A stretch of 64,000 bases of DNA from Puffinus mauretanicus. Its lineage: Eukaryota; Chordata; Aves; Procellariiformes; Procellariidae. The stretch lies in the NCBI GenBank assembly GCA_023333565.1, contig JAJKFH010002446.1, forward strand, positions 62,001-126,000, written 5' to 3'. Position 1 is the stretch's first letter. Each line of letters begins with the position of its first letter. A program made the translations under genes and the position numbers. The notes beneath the pieces were generated by a model that had not been told where the DNA came from, searched no databases, and worked only from the letters and a program-made list of their open reading frames with translations. Below are positions 24,180 to 37,194 of the stretch, piece after piece.

Positions 24180-27060
24180 AAAATGTACAAGCCTAATGTT
24201 TGGATTTTGACTCCAGGGCATTATGAGTTGAGTTTATCATCTGATCTACTCTCAGTGGACGCCATATAGCTCCAAACTTCTTAAAGTTGCTCAGAAGTTT
24301 CTTTCTGAGATGATCCCAAAGTAACGATATCAACAAAACATGGTACCATATGGAATGTTGGAAACCAGTTTCCATGGAGTACTGGAAAAAAAATCCCAAG
24401 TAAAATGGGAATTTTGATTTGGAGGTGTCTGTCTCAGACTCATAATTTCATCAGCATCTGCAGTGTCTTTACTGATGGTAAGTTGTTGGCACATTTGGAC
24501 ACTTGATCCTGGCAAAAGCAACAAGAAGTTGATTTGTTAAGATCACAGGTCACAGATGCTTCATAACTGCCCTCTTAATTGAGACTTTATAATTTCCACA
24601 AATTCTTATACTGTTGTTCTGCTTTTGTATTGCTATATTGGATACAGCGGGTACAGTACCATTTTGTATGGGTGATCAGACAAAGGTTCCCTGTTCAATG
24701 AGGTATTCAACTCTGTAGCAATCTTTAGCCACCAGTCTCAAAGTATGTTACTGGTCTTTATGTGGATCATCATTATTGTCAGATCCAGAAAGAGTTACCT
24801 TGATGATCTTTTATGTCTTCCAAGTCTGGAGAAGACAGCTGGGGGAACCATTATGTGTCTTTTTTAATCCCTGTTCTTTAACAATGTGGACATTTTAGAT
24901 GCTGATACTTAACAGTACATACTTTAGTAATGATGAGAGCTTCTCATCCTTCCCTCCTTGCCAGTGAACATTTCCTTTGGCAGAACTAATAACCTGACTG
25001 CTCTAAATCCAGATGCTTCAAAATGGGCTGAATACTTCAAAAGGCAACGTGAAAAGAACACATGGGTTGCATCCTCACTGACAATAAGCAATCAAAAACC
25101 TAGAGTCAACTTCCATTTGTTTATTCTTATATTTGTATCCATTAGAAAACATTGCTGTAAATATTTCAAAGCCTCAAGCACTCAAGGATATCCTGATGTG
25201 GTGAATCATGTTTATGTCATTGCTGAGATACCTGTTGAGTTTGATGCTTGCTGACAAGAATTTTAATCATCGTCATTTAACTACCTTCTGCTGGTCTCTA
25301 AAATTTTATTCAGCAAGTAAACGGTATTCTTGAACATCATACACAATATGATTTTTCACATATTGTTAAAAAATAATCTTGAGAATTATAATCTCAGTGA
25401 TGCAACTCAGTGTAGCAGTACAGACAACAGTGTCCTAAGTGTTGTGCTGATTTTATCTGTGAAATTGGAAAGAACTTTCATGCAGGGACAGGCTGTATAG
25501 GCAATAATTGTGCCTTCAGCAATCCAGTGGTTTCCCTATCTGACTTAGTGTTATGAAAGCAATTGTATATGAATGATCGTATAAATGATGAATGTCCTTG
25601 GCACAGACTGTCAAGAGAATGGCCAAGATTGTTTATCTTGTTTGCTCCAAGATAAAATTCTTTCCAAGTAAGAATCCCATGATACACGTTGCCTTAAGCT
25701 GAGTTCCTTGATGTATTCAAGCATTGCCACATGAAGTTATAGAAAAAAGTAGAAAGCCTCCATCTCCTAATAGCAGCCGCTCCACTGTTCTTATTGCTTA
25801 CTCTCAGTGCTCACACCCGAAATAGGATGTGAGGAGAGAGATCTTTAAAAAATGCATTCAGGTTTAGCCACTGTAAAAACTGCTGGAAAACACCATTTCT
25901 TCTCTCTCACCAGCATTCATCATCATTGCAAGCATAATAAAATAGCAGAAGATACGATTAGTACTGGCAAAATCAGCAGAAGTGTTTTGACAGTTACTAA
26001 TGTACTTCAACTTAATAACTTTCTAATATAACAGTTTGTAGCTTGCAGCCCTCACGAAGTTTTCCTTTCTGCAGAAAAACTACCTCCATTTGTCAGTATA
26101 GGCTGTAATACATAACTATTCTCAGATAGCAACTACTGGCTACAAACAATTCTTTCTATTGTGTCTCATTGGATATAAGGATATAAGGCTACTAAACATC
26201 TTTCCAAATAATGACACGGCCTTTTTATTGCTTGACTGGAAGAAAAAGGATATATCTGGACATGAAATTTTCAGTTTATGGGAAATGGCAGCCAATGAAA
26301 AATGCTGCAGAGCACCTTCTCAGCAGTCCATGACAAGTATATCATACATTTGTTATCTATGTTGCCTTCCCACACAATTTCAAATCAAGTCTCAGTCCTT
26401 ATCTTCAGAAAGCTCTAGAAAAAGGCTGTAGTCATCAGCAATGCTCTTCTAGCAAATTGGTAGTCTTTTCAATAAGCGAACCTTTAAGAGGAACAAGATT
26501 ATCTTGTTCCAGAGAGCCAGAGAGGACTGCCATAATGCTCACTACTTGTCATGCATCATGTGCAAGGCATTGACCTCAACTTTTTTATTACATTTAATGG
26601 TGTTTAAAAACACCAACTCTTTAAACAAGAGCCCCACTGCATACGTCTTTCTCACCTTGGTGAAAGAATAAGAGATTGAACCAATAAGTGGCAGACGTAG
26701 TCTTGTTTCTCAATGCGTTACTGGAAGAAACTCAAGCAAGATCATAAATGTGATACAGTGGAAGATAGGTATAGTAGTAGTAATTAGTAGGAATGCAATA
26801 TGCTGTTTGAGACAGAATTTGACTCAGTCCTCAAAATGAAGCTGTGTGGGAAGCCCATCTTCCTATATGAAGCCTAGTAGAAGTCAATAAGGATGCTCTG
26901 AGAATTAAACTCCTTTGCACCTGTATTTGCGGTTCTTGCAGGAGAAGTAAGGATAACACAAAGAAAGTCCTCCCATTCTTTTCTGACTCTGTATGAAACA
27001 TCTGACATTACAATGTCTGCTTCTTATTGAAAATCCGGAGGCTGCCAAACCCCAGAGTAA
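24180..27060 (-). pseudogene. Possible degenerate coding sequence, unidentified
   Basis: The minus strand reads as a run of protein-like segments broken by stops and shifts. Examples are YRVRKEWEDFLCVILTSPAR (about 26,960), VRKTYAVGLLFKEL (about 26,640), DYSLFLELSEDKD (about 26,410), VERLLLGDGGFLLF (about 25,770), YHGILTWKEFYLGANKINNL (about 25,680), KQMEVDSRFLIAYCQ (about 25,100) and IPILLGIFFPVLHGNWFPTF (about 24,400). The leucine-rich helical character suggests a large alpha-helical repeat protein. No intron boundaries were noticed, which would fit a processed copy. The family was not identified, and chance cannot be excluded in AT-rich DNA. Confidence 0.3.
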
Positions 27061-30000
27061 CCAGAAACATACACTTTCTTAATGAGGGCAAAGAATACAG
27101 GACATTTCCTTGCATCTGCACATCTACATAGGCACCACTTCACCACATAGTGAGGAGTTGTAATAATTGAGAGTATGTGTAAACATCGTAGGCTCTAGCT
27201 TTTCAGGTAAGATCAATGAAACAGAAATAAATTGAGTTCTGCCTGGAAATGTGTGGAAGATATATAAAGATGATAAAAGAAAAGCTAAAGTTCCACTTTT
27301 TTTTTTTTTTTTTTAAATTGTCTTTACATACTTCTCAGACATGAATTTTCCACTGCTTTTGAGACTTGGGGAATATTACCTTTAAAGTACATGATAGTTT
27401 TATCATAGACTTCAGCAACTGCCAGCGTTCATGGGTGTATTAGTTTTGTTTAATTAAAAATATGTAAACACAGGAGCAGTTCAACTTGCCAGATTTCCCA
27501 CATGCAATTTCAAGTTCTCATATACCTCATATTCTCAAGCAAGTGCTCTGCTGATACTCTGTTGAGAAACTAAGATAAGTATACTATATACAGTTTGGCA
27601 GTCACAGGCCTTGGAACAACTGTGGCATTAACTCAAATGGAATTACTGACATCATACCAGAATTACATCAGTGGAACAAAAACTGGCCCTGCATTTTTTT
27701 CACATGCTTTGGGCCACATTAAGTGCTTGATTCGTTGAAATTTCAGTTCTGTATAGAGTTGTCAGCAAACCTGACAGCAGCACAGTTTTCTGGACTTGCC
27801 AGAAAAGGTCAAAAGAACAGTATGTATATGTATATACATACAATATGTATATGTATATATATGCATGTGTATGTGTAATGTATATACATTTATATACACA
27901 GTAAGTATTAGCAGGTGGAAAATATGTTGAGTCTTGTTACAACAGTTAAGTCGTCTAGCTTATTTGGATAAGATCTTAAATGCATTTAGCAAAGTATGGT
28001 CTGACTTCTCAGGAAAATATCAGCATGTTGCACCTTAGATAGAAAATACATTTGGTGAATATCTTGTTTATATTGTATTGTAGATACATAACATACATAC
28101 ATGTTTTTGTTATTCCTCCCTCTGCTTGTTCTTAAACTGAACAATGAGAAACTAGAAATTTCAAGTCAATAATTAAAGTAGTGGAACATGTAGCTGAAAG
28201 GAAAGAAAGTCTAGAATAAAAAAGGTGGAAAACAACTCATTAAGAGTACCTACTACTAATTTAGCAATTACTTTAACAAAGAGCACAAGGGAGTAGTCAT
28301 ACTCACAAGTGTAAGGACTAAAATTAATCTGCATCCTACCTAAGCTCCGTGAAACAGTTCTTTAAATTTGTCCTGTACATTTGCATATGAGACACCCACT
28401 ACCTGACCCAAGGGGAGAAAATCCAAGCTTGAGATACTAAAGATATAACTACATGGCACAATGCAGCAATTCAGTGCTATATTCTGCTCTGTTTAAAAAC
28501 TGAAAAGTGAAACTGCCAAACTGAAACTGCCAAATAAAGGCAATTTAATATTTAGTTCTCATTTTCCAACTGATTCTTCATATACTTTATTATGTTTAAT
28601 CTTCCTTAGGAAGCTCAGAGTATTAAAAGTGCATGTGCACTTAATTACACAGAACTTTCAAATAGTGGGGTTTTTTTTCCCCATGAGAAAAACTGTTCTT
28701 ACTGTAACAGTGTGACTGATAATAGCATATAGATTCGATTATATTTAATCGTGCACAGAAGCAAAGAGCTTTCAGGTCTGAATTTTTAGCATGTATTAGG
28801 GTGGAAAATGAGAACAAAAATGCCAAATCTTTGTGAGAAAACATAGCGCCGACATCTTTATTCTACATGAAAATAAACACAAAATGGCTGCCAGTCTCTC
28901 CGTGCAGTGAAGTCTTAATACGTTAAATGATCAGCTGACAGAAAGAGACATGACAGAAACATAGCTGTCTGGACTGAGGCCAAGCAGCCGTAAATAATAG
29001 TTGCAAATTGCAGCTGCAGTTCTATCATGTATTTGTACTAGTCAAAAGTAGAAATATGCAAAAGTGATGCAAGTTGTTCGTTCTTGCTGCAAGAGAAGGT
29101 ATGATTTCTATGTGAATGCATTGTTCTTATGATTCTTCATACATAGTGCTCTCTGGCCATGGGAAAAATAACCATACTGTCCTTTGTTCTTGAAACTGTA
29201 TGCATGGAAACTACCTTCATTAATCCCTTCATGTTTTTTACACCCCTAACTTCATTTCAGTTTCCCAATAACTTCATTTCTTTAGAACTGGAAAGAGGTT
29301 TCTGAATTTCAGAACAAGATATAAGTCATGTTTTTCAAATCTGCTCTATCATGATTGAGAAGTCTAAGAGCTTTGGCAAAGTGAATATCTCTTTCTTTTT
29401 TTTTTTTTTAAATCCAAGTCAACCAAAATGCATAAAAAAAGAAAAAGGATCAGAATGTATCAAGTAAAGGGTAAACAAAAGTATATGCTTGACCGTATTA
29501 TCTCAGCAGATACGTTATATTAGCATCAATTGGAGACTATCTGTTCTAAAATGCACACACATTAAAGGGCAAGTTAAACATGTGATTGCCACTGACTTCC
29601 CGTTCCCAGCTCTTAATATTTGTGTAAATACAGGTTTTATTTTACTTGCTTACCAGTAGAGGTCAAAGCTTGTACTTAATGGATTCCTGGTTCACACAAT
29701 ATATTTGCTTTTCATTCTATATCTGGTAATAAAATCTGTCTGATTATTAAATTAATAGAGCTGTGATGTAATAAGTGGCAAATAACTTTATTTTTTCTAA
29801 GTCCGGTTTGAACATTAATTACAAACTACAGATTTATCTCAGCTGCATGGCAATTATGAGTATAGCAATTAGGAGAACTTAGGCTGTTTCCTGTTCATGT
29901 GACTTAATGAACTGAATTCTAACTAAGCTGGAAACATTTGAACCACAGCTGCTTTTGTGTGTAATGCTTTCCATTCCTTTGCTGTATTGTATGGAGTCAA

Positions 30001-33000
30001 AATACATGCTGCCCAGGAGAACTGCTGAGGTATAATTGAGGGTAATTCCTGAATTTCCCTTAGAAAAGGAATACCGGTTAATTGTTAAAGCCTAAAAGCT
30101 GAAAAAAAATTGACCCACCCTTCCCCAAATTTTTGCTCATAGGATAAATGTTCTCCACGCTAATACAACCTGGAGGAGAAAAATATGTTAGGAATTAAAA
30201 AAAATAAAAATTGTATCAACATTTTCTATTTAGGAAAAAAAGGAGCCCACCAAGTTTGGATTTAGTTCAGCATAAAGTCTGATCTGTCTCTAGACTTCGA
30301 TATGAGGTCATCATGAATAGTCAAGAAATAGCAAGAAGGAAAACCTTTATTCTCACTACTAGAAGCAAATTAAAATGATAGAATCAATGTCATCTTCTAC
30401 AGACTACTTAATCACTAGAAGATAAATTTGGCCTTAAAAGATACTGCACAGATTTTGTTCACAATTACAGTGTTTGAGGGAAAATTTAATTAAAAAGTCA
30501 TACAAGAGATAGAAGTCAGATGAATAAAGCAGACATTCCCTCTATGGTTTCCCTTTCCACAATTGTATCATTCTGTTCTTTTCTGTCAGCGCCGTAGCTA
30601 AAATGACTAGAATTTAGGATTAAGTGTTATAGAACAAACTGTGCAGCCCAGACGGCTCCAGAGATCAGAATGCAAACCAGTTTGAGTCCAGCACCAACAA
30701 CACAGAATTCAGGAGCAGGAGAAGAGAATGTGGGAGATGAGAGCAAGCGGAGTTTGCTTTCCCTGTGTTCCCGTGCACAGGAAGGATAACAGGGCATCAT
30801 GCGAGAGCGCACGCTCACGTTGGCGGGCCTTGCTTTGTTTTCTGCGGGTATTTTTTTCCCCCACACGTTTCACTCCAGAAACATTTCCAATGTTTTGTCC
30901 AAGTTTGTCTTCAGGGCAGCGGATATGCTTCAGAGAACTGTGGGAGTGGCAGGCTTTCTCAGCGTCTCATGTTGGCAGGATACAAAGAGTGAATGACACC
31001 AGCCGAGGTCCCCACAGCTATAGTATCTGAGATATTCATCAAAGTGAATGCCAGAGGCAGAAAGCCAACACAGGGAGGTCTCAGGCCATTGTCCCCAACA
31101 AATTATAATTAAAAGTTAAGTACCAATTGATGAAGTCTTTACCACTTTTAGAGGCATGTGTTTTAAATTATTCTCTACATTTTTTTCCTAACAAGTATAT
31201 GGGAAAGACTTGACTTTACAGTCACTTAAGTACAAAAGTACTTTTGGAACGGTGTGAGAGTGCTGTTATTTCTTAGTTTGTATTCACTTTTCATCTATAT
31301 GCACTGTAAAACAAGAAATTAAATCCTCCATAACACCTACAGCTACTGTGTCTCTGTACATTGCAACAAAACATAATTTGCATTGTTAAATGAAATTTTA
31401 CATTTAAATATCTATAGCCAGATACCCAAGGACAGCAGAGCTGGCTCCAGGTGAATGGCAGCCCTAACAGTCTACTCAATAGCATTTTTTCTGGTTGTGT
31501 GTGAGGTGTCTCGTCTATTTTGAAGACTGTATCTGATAAATTCCAGAATTATGGACCATTTTCTAGATACTGAGAAAGAGAATTCTCTTGATTTTGGTGA
31601 CCAAAAGGAAAGCAGGAAGTGTGGATTTCTACTAAAACCATAAGGTGGATTATTTAGTGTCTGATGGCACAATCCCACTGGGCTTCTTTTAGGTGAAGGA
31701 GTTTAAGCATACAAAAAGCATGAAGAGAGGCAGGTAGAAGGGCACACAGAATGAACATGAATATCAGGGGATTCTAAAGGTGGGACATAGGCTGAGGATA
31801 AGGGCATAACTGGTTATGATTTTTTTGTGAATATTTCTTAGCTGAAAATGTCTTATTTGCCACAATTGGGACATTCTCAGAGTATGCATCTATTTTACTG
31901 TCAGTTTCTTTGGAAAGCGTCTTGGCAGCAGGGGCGACCAGCTGGCTCTGTGCTGCTTGCCTGATCGCCTGCCAGCTACTCAGACAACTAGACAGGAGCC
32001 TCTGAGGTATGCAATAAGCTTAGCCTAGAGAAGCAGCAGTGTATGTGATCCTTTGCTCACAAGCAGACAAAATGGGAGCTTGTTTTCTTAGGTTTAGCAT
32101 AGTGATGCCAGTTATGTTGATCTTTTGGTTTATTTTGAAATAGTGGAATGGTAATGCAATTGCCTTGTGTAAGGTGAAGCACTAATGCTTCCCCATTTCA
32201 TTCTGACTTGACTAGTTATTGCATCCCTCTTTTCCTTCCTGTCATTTGGTCACAATACTGAATTTTCTGGCCTTTACTTGAAGAGTTTTATGTAAAATAC
32301 CTAATACTGACTACTTGCCTGCCTTTCTTTAATTTTTCACTTACGCCATTTTTTGTGAGAACAGAGGATCAGGACATAAAATATTCAGTATGCATTACAG
32401 CATAGAAATACTTCCTTTTAACTCCTTTCCATCATAGTGGAGAAATAAAAAATACTCCACTTTTTTTCCACAATAGTACAGAGAAAATGTTATTCAGTTC
32501 TTTTTTTGGTTGTCCATGTCCAGGGCAAAATTCTCATTCATTCATTGTGTAAAGCTTTGTTCAGTCTGTAGCTAAATTTTGTTTATATTAATAATGTGAA
32601 AATTTTGCATGAGAGATGCAATCAGCATATATTCAGTTGTCCCCATAGGAATTTAGTGTTTCTGCCTTATATGGCAGAGATACAACTGTTCGGTCAAAAT
32701 CTTGAATGATATGGATGTGCTGCTGCTCTTCTCAAATGCAAAATTCTGTAAGGAAAGTGGGATATTTCTGAGGAGCTTCCCCGTTTGTGACTATTGCACA
32801 GTGTTTCATTTTCCACAATGTGATCTTACCAAGATTTAAAAATGGATTAGATACTGAAGGAAACATTCTGTCATACCTACTGTGAAAGTTCTAAGGCAAA
32901 TTTGCAGTGCTCTCTTGGACAGGATACTGGATAAAAATTGGCCTGAAATCTCCTTCATGTGGCAATCCCATTTTCCAATTTCATGTTTGAAGGATTTCAA

Positions 33001-36000
33001 ACTTCTATCCATGTCTGTATTCATACCAGATATGTTCAAATATGCATATAGTTAAGGTATGCTAATAGAAAATAAATAGTGTTACCTTGAGACAGTCTAT
33101 ACCAAACAAAAATCCGCAAGATTCCCTTGAATGTCAAATCTTCCTACTGAAATTTTACAGTCCGTTTGATTGCAGATAGAAACCAAGACTGCCCTGCCAG
33201 TCACAGTGAATTTCTCAGTCATAAAGAGAACCCAGTGGTATTTTACCCAGCCTTATTTTACCTAATTTTGATACAGCATTTCTAAGATATGTTATATGCA
33301 TTGTACATGAATGATGCTATCATGATGCTATCATGAATATTCTAAAACGATTGTTTGAAGGCTGGTCATCTACAATAATTTGGAAGTTAAAGTATGTATG
33401 ATTTTAATAGTATCATATTAAACCAATATATCTTACAATGATTTAAAGTTTGAATAAGATAGAAAATCAAATATTGGAGCACAAAGGAAAAAAAACCACC
33501 AGATCAGCTGTTGTGTTAGACTGCTATCAAGCTGTAGCCAGTATCTTTACATACCAGAAAGAGCGAAGGAATCTTACAGGCACAAGCTTCAAAATTTGGA
33601 AATTACTTGAACACCCACAAGGCCTAGGGCTAATCAAATGCTGTAATTGGGTTTGATTCTTTATAAAGATATGTAGATATTTATCCAAATATATGCAAGG
33701 CTGCTAAAATCATACACAAAGAAGTATATTACTGGAAGTGCAATGTTTTCTTAGGGTTCTTCATAAAAGCATCAAAATATTCTAGAATTGATACACCTAT
33801 AATTCCTAGAAGAAGTAAACTGTGCAAGATGGTCTGTTACTTAGTTGAAGTGTTATGACTCTCTCAATATGCATAATTTCTGGCTTAACATAAATTCCTT
33901 TGACATTTCAAAATCTTCCAGAAGTATACATGATGCTGGAAAGTAAACTATACCTAAATACAGAGAAACTTTTACTAGATAACGTATATGGCCAGAATAA
34001 CCTCTGCTCACCTGTACAATGCCAGTTTCTGACAGTTAATGATGTTACTAAATCAGTTATAATTATGACATGGAAAAAACCCCACTAATTAGAGGCATCA
34101 TTTTCTCACTATAGCTGGATAGACAAATTTTCACAAAGCTCTTCCACATAAAATAATTGTCCATGTACTGCGGACTTAGTCATTTCTCGTAGTCCTGTAG
34201 AAAATGCTCTTATCTTGGTCTGGAGTCCTGAATTAAATGTAGCTGTAGATGGCTGCTTTTGATTAATTGTATTTACATCATCATTGGACGTCCTCATAAA
34301 ATAACACGTTACTTGCTGAATCATAAGTATTCAGGCTGATTCAGTGAAATTCCTTCCAGGATAGCTGAAGGTAAAATCTTTATCCTACCTTCTCAGATAG
34401 AATAGGTGTCAGCTAAGAACATTGCTACAAATATGGGGAACTGAAAACAACAATATTTTAGATAAGTATTTGTAATAACTTTTGGCAGTATTTACATTTC
34501 ATGAGTTCTTTTTAAGGTTCATATAATAAAGGCATAAAGGTTTTGGTAAACATAAAGGCTACAGAGAAAAGCTTGAAGGCATGGTAGTGGAAAAGGAAAA
34601 TTAGCTGTTAGGTGGTATATAAAGGCTTTGGTACCTTCTCACGCATTACCGGAGATCTTCGTTCCATGAGGTGTCAGTCTGGTACCTTTGATAGCAAAAA
34701 TGTTGTTCTCAAGAGCCCAGCTCTGGAAACGAGCAAGTCATGGAATGCTCATTGATATCAGCTGTTTTAATCTATTACTGCTTGACAGAGAGATTATGTA
34801 GATATGTATCAAACAAAAATAAATACCTATTTGACAAGAGTGATGAAATTTTGTTCATCTTTTCTGTCAGAGGAAGATAAATTTCTGTATGACACTATCA
34901 GTGATCAAGTTCGAATTGTTAGGGAGTGCTACAGTTCCTGATCTTCGTAGAGCAGTTGTTTCCTAAAAGTGTGAAAAATGAAATTCTGTTTTGGATTTCA
35001 TTAATAAGAACTTAGAGCTGATTTGCCAAAAATTAATGTAATATGTACAGTTGTGAAACCTTCATAATTATAGATTTATTGTAGTATCAATCTAATTATT
35101 CAGGCTGTTTTGAGGACTGAGTATTTTTGCACTTTGATCAAGATTTTCAGAAGTGACAAGTGGTACAGGGTATTTATGTTGACACCTTTTAGAAAAAGGT
35201 CCTGTTTATTCAGAAAGTGCTGAGCAGTTATCATGCACTTTTAAAGTATAGGAACTCCTGCATCCCAGAAGGGAGCTATGTAAAAGTCACATACAAGATT
35301 TAAATATTGGAATCAAATGGTAGTTCTCACATTATTACATTTAATTTTAAAAGTTCAATTATTTTAACTACATTAAGGTGAAATCTGTGAAAAGGATCTG
35401 TAAACAAAAAAATGATGCATCAATTGCAACAGAGTCAAAGGCAATGAGATTGTCCTTGTCTTATCTTGTGGAGGATTTTAATACTAAATGTTCACAATCT
35501 GGTTGAAAACATGCAATATGCTAATGATCAGTATGTAGATGTGGTCAAATACTTGGTGTAAAATTATTTCTTAAATGTCTGGGGTTTAACTGAACAAATT
35601 TCTTTTCTCACCAAAAATAATTTTTCTTGATTTTGTTCACTTTTGTTTTGTTATAAGGCAGATGCAGAAAATTTTCAAAGAAATTTTGGAATTTAGAGTC
35701 ACAATTCTATTATCAACAACCATATACTTCACCCTTCAGTTGCTGGGGAAAAAAAAAAAAAGAAAAGGCATAAAAAATAAGGCAGACCTTTATTTCAATT
35801 AAAATTTAATGTTTTTATTTTAATTACAACCAGTTGAGCCAGGGCTGAAATTACATTAAAGGATGGTCACTGTCTCTCCTGTGCTTCTTCGCACCACTCA
35901 GAAGGGATAACTCTGAGAACACGGTGAGGAGCCAGTTTTTAAGCAAAAGAATGATACCAGAGAAGGACAAAACAATAGGAATCCAGGAAAGTAATGAATT

Positions 36001-36899
36001 ACATAAAATAAGTATTGCATAGGTGAAACAGGAAAGGCTGAAAAGATTAATATGGAGAGGTAATCCATACCTTTTATATTTTACAGGGAAAGTTGTCTTC
36101 TAATTAGACTATTTTTTCCTGGAGTAATTACTGTGCTAGCGAAAAATGACAGGATCAAGCAAGTAATTGTGTCAGTATTCTTGTATTGTGTCAGTTCAGC
36201 GGTGGCAGTGATACAGTGAACATACCCCATGCACTCAACATTTCACCTCTGGTGTGGAGAGATCCAAGTGTTGTAACAGAACTGGAATGGATCTTTTGGC
36301 ATGTTGGTGGGAAGGTGGAGGTGAACTTGTCAGAGTTGCCGAAGCACCACAGTGCAACAGCCTTTCCCATTTTGCAACATGGATTGCCCTCTGCCCTTGG
36401 CAGTGCTAAGGTGGTAGGCAAGAGCTTGCTTAGCTGCCCTGCAGACTCAGGAAAGAAGCTGTATTATTCCTGTGCTTGTACCATGGACAACCCTTTTGAC
36501 TGAGGCAAAGTTTACCTTTTTGCTTAAAAAGTCACACAAGGGAGAGACGAAGACAATCACTCAGGAGAGCGAATAAAAGTTAATGAAAGACGAGTTAATA
36601 AAAAAACCTGAGATCTGTATCTCTATTCATTCATGCCTTGCTATCTTTTATCCACACTCTTTCCAGCAGTTCCAAGACTCCTGCACTTCATTATTCCACT
36701 TTGTGTACTGGTCCAATATTATTCCTCTCCTTATCAGATAGTGATCATAATTTGTGTATTATTTGTCTTTTTGCATATTACTTTTGGGTTAACACCAGAT
36801 TTGTTCAGTAAATGAAGTTAAATGTGTTTGAGCTGTTACAAATAGAAGCCATTATAAAAACCTTGTAAGAATGATAATGAACTGGAGGAGGTTTGTGTT
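27061..36899. other. Intergenic upstream of MUC6, no gene seen
   Basis: 9.8 kb of AT-rich DNA holding an 18-base T run (27297-27314) and a TATATG microsatellite. A GC-richer patch at about 30,590-31,020 has no supported exon. In other vertebrates MUC2 lies head-to-head with MUC6, but no VWD-type coding was found on the minus strand here. Confidence 0.55.
27821..27900. repeat. TA/TATATG microsatellite
   Basis: About 80 bp of alternating TATATG, TATACA and TGTATG units, partly self-complementary. Confidence 0.8.
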
Positions 36900-37030
36900 T
36901 TCTTTTTTCTTTTCTTTTTAAATGGCATTTAGGTGTGTTGAACTTGATAAAGAGGAGATCCTGTTTGGCGGGTGCTCTGCTGTTGCAATTTCTGAAAGCC
37001 ATGGGAATGAGGGAGGGCATTGCAATTCTA

Positions 37031-37038
37031 TATATAAA
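37031..37038 (+). promoter_or_regulatory. MUC6 TATA box
   Basis: TATATAAA lies 105 bp before the MUC6 start codon, which places transcription start near 37,060-37,070 and gives a 5' UTR of about 75-80 nt without an intron. A TTGCAAT motif of C/EBP type lies near 36,983 and a GATA-like TTGATAAAG near 36,945. The TATA assignment is by sequence and spacing; the factor sites are inference only. Confidence 0.75.
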
Positions 37039-37142
37039 GCATCCAAGCTTGAAGAGGTAAGCCTAGAAAGTGGCAGCAGCAGCACTGCCCATTCGGAACG
37101 GAGGAGAGTACTGAAAAAAACTCTCCAGTTAGGGCATGCATC

Positions 37143-37194
37143 ATGTTTCCGACAGTAATACTGCTCATCTTCTGCAGTTTTCTGCAATCTGCTG
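37143..37194 (+). CDS. MUC6: MUC6 exon 1 (start codon, signal peptide)
   Basis: Encodes MFPTVILLIFCSFLQSA, a typical secretory signal peptide: short N-region, a hydrophobic core from V5 to L14, then a small-residue cleavage region. The exon ends in phase 1 at a strong GTAAGT donor. An out-of-frame ATG starts at 37136, 7 nt before this one. The chosen ATG is supported by the signal peptide and by phase match to exon 2. Confidence 0.92.

Noticed and set aside
27297..27314. 18-base T run as a processed-copy poly(A) tail
   Set aside because: It lies at the 5' side of the putative minus-strand pseudogene, the wrong end for its tail; several similar T runs occur in the window.
36186..36503. 105-codon open frame upstream of MUC6
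   Set aside because: No domain, no splice context and no recognisable similarity; consistent with chance.
1..36899. MUC2 exons on the minus strand, expected from vertebrate synteny
   Set aside because: No VWD, C8 or TIL signatures were found on the minus strand; MUC2 must lie outside the window if the order is conserved.
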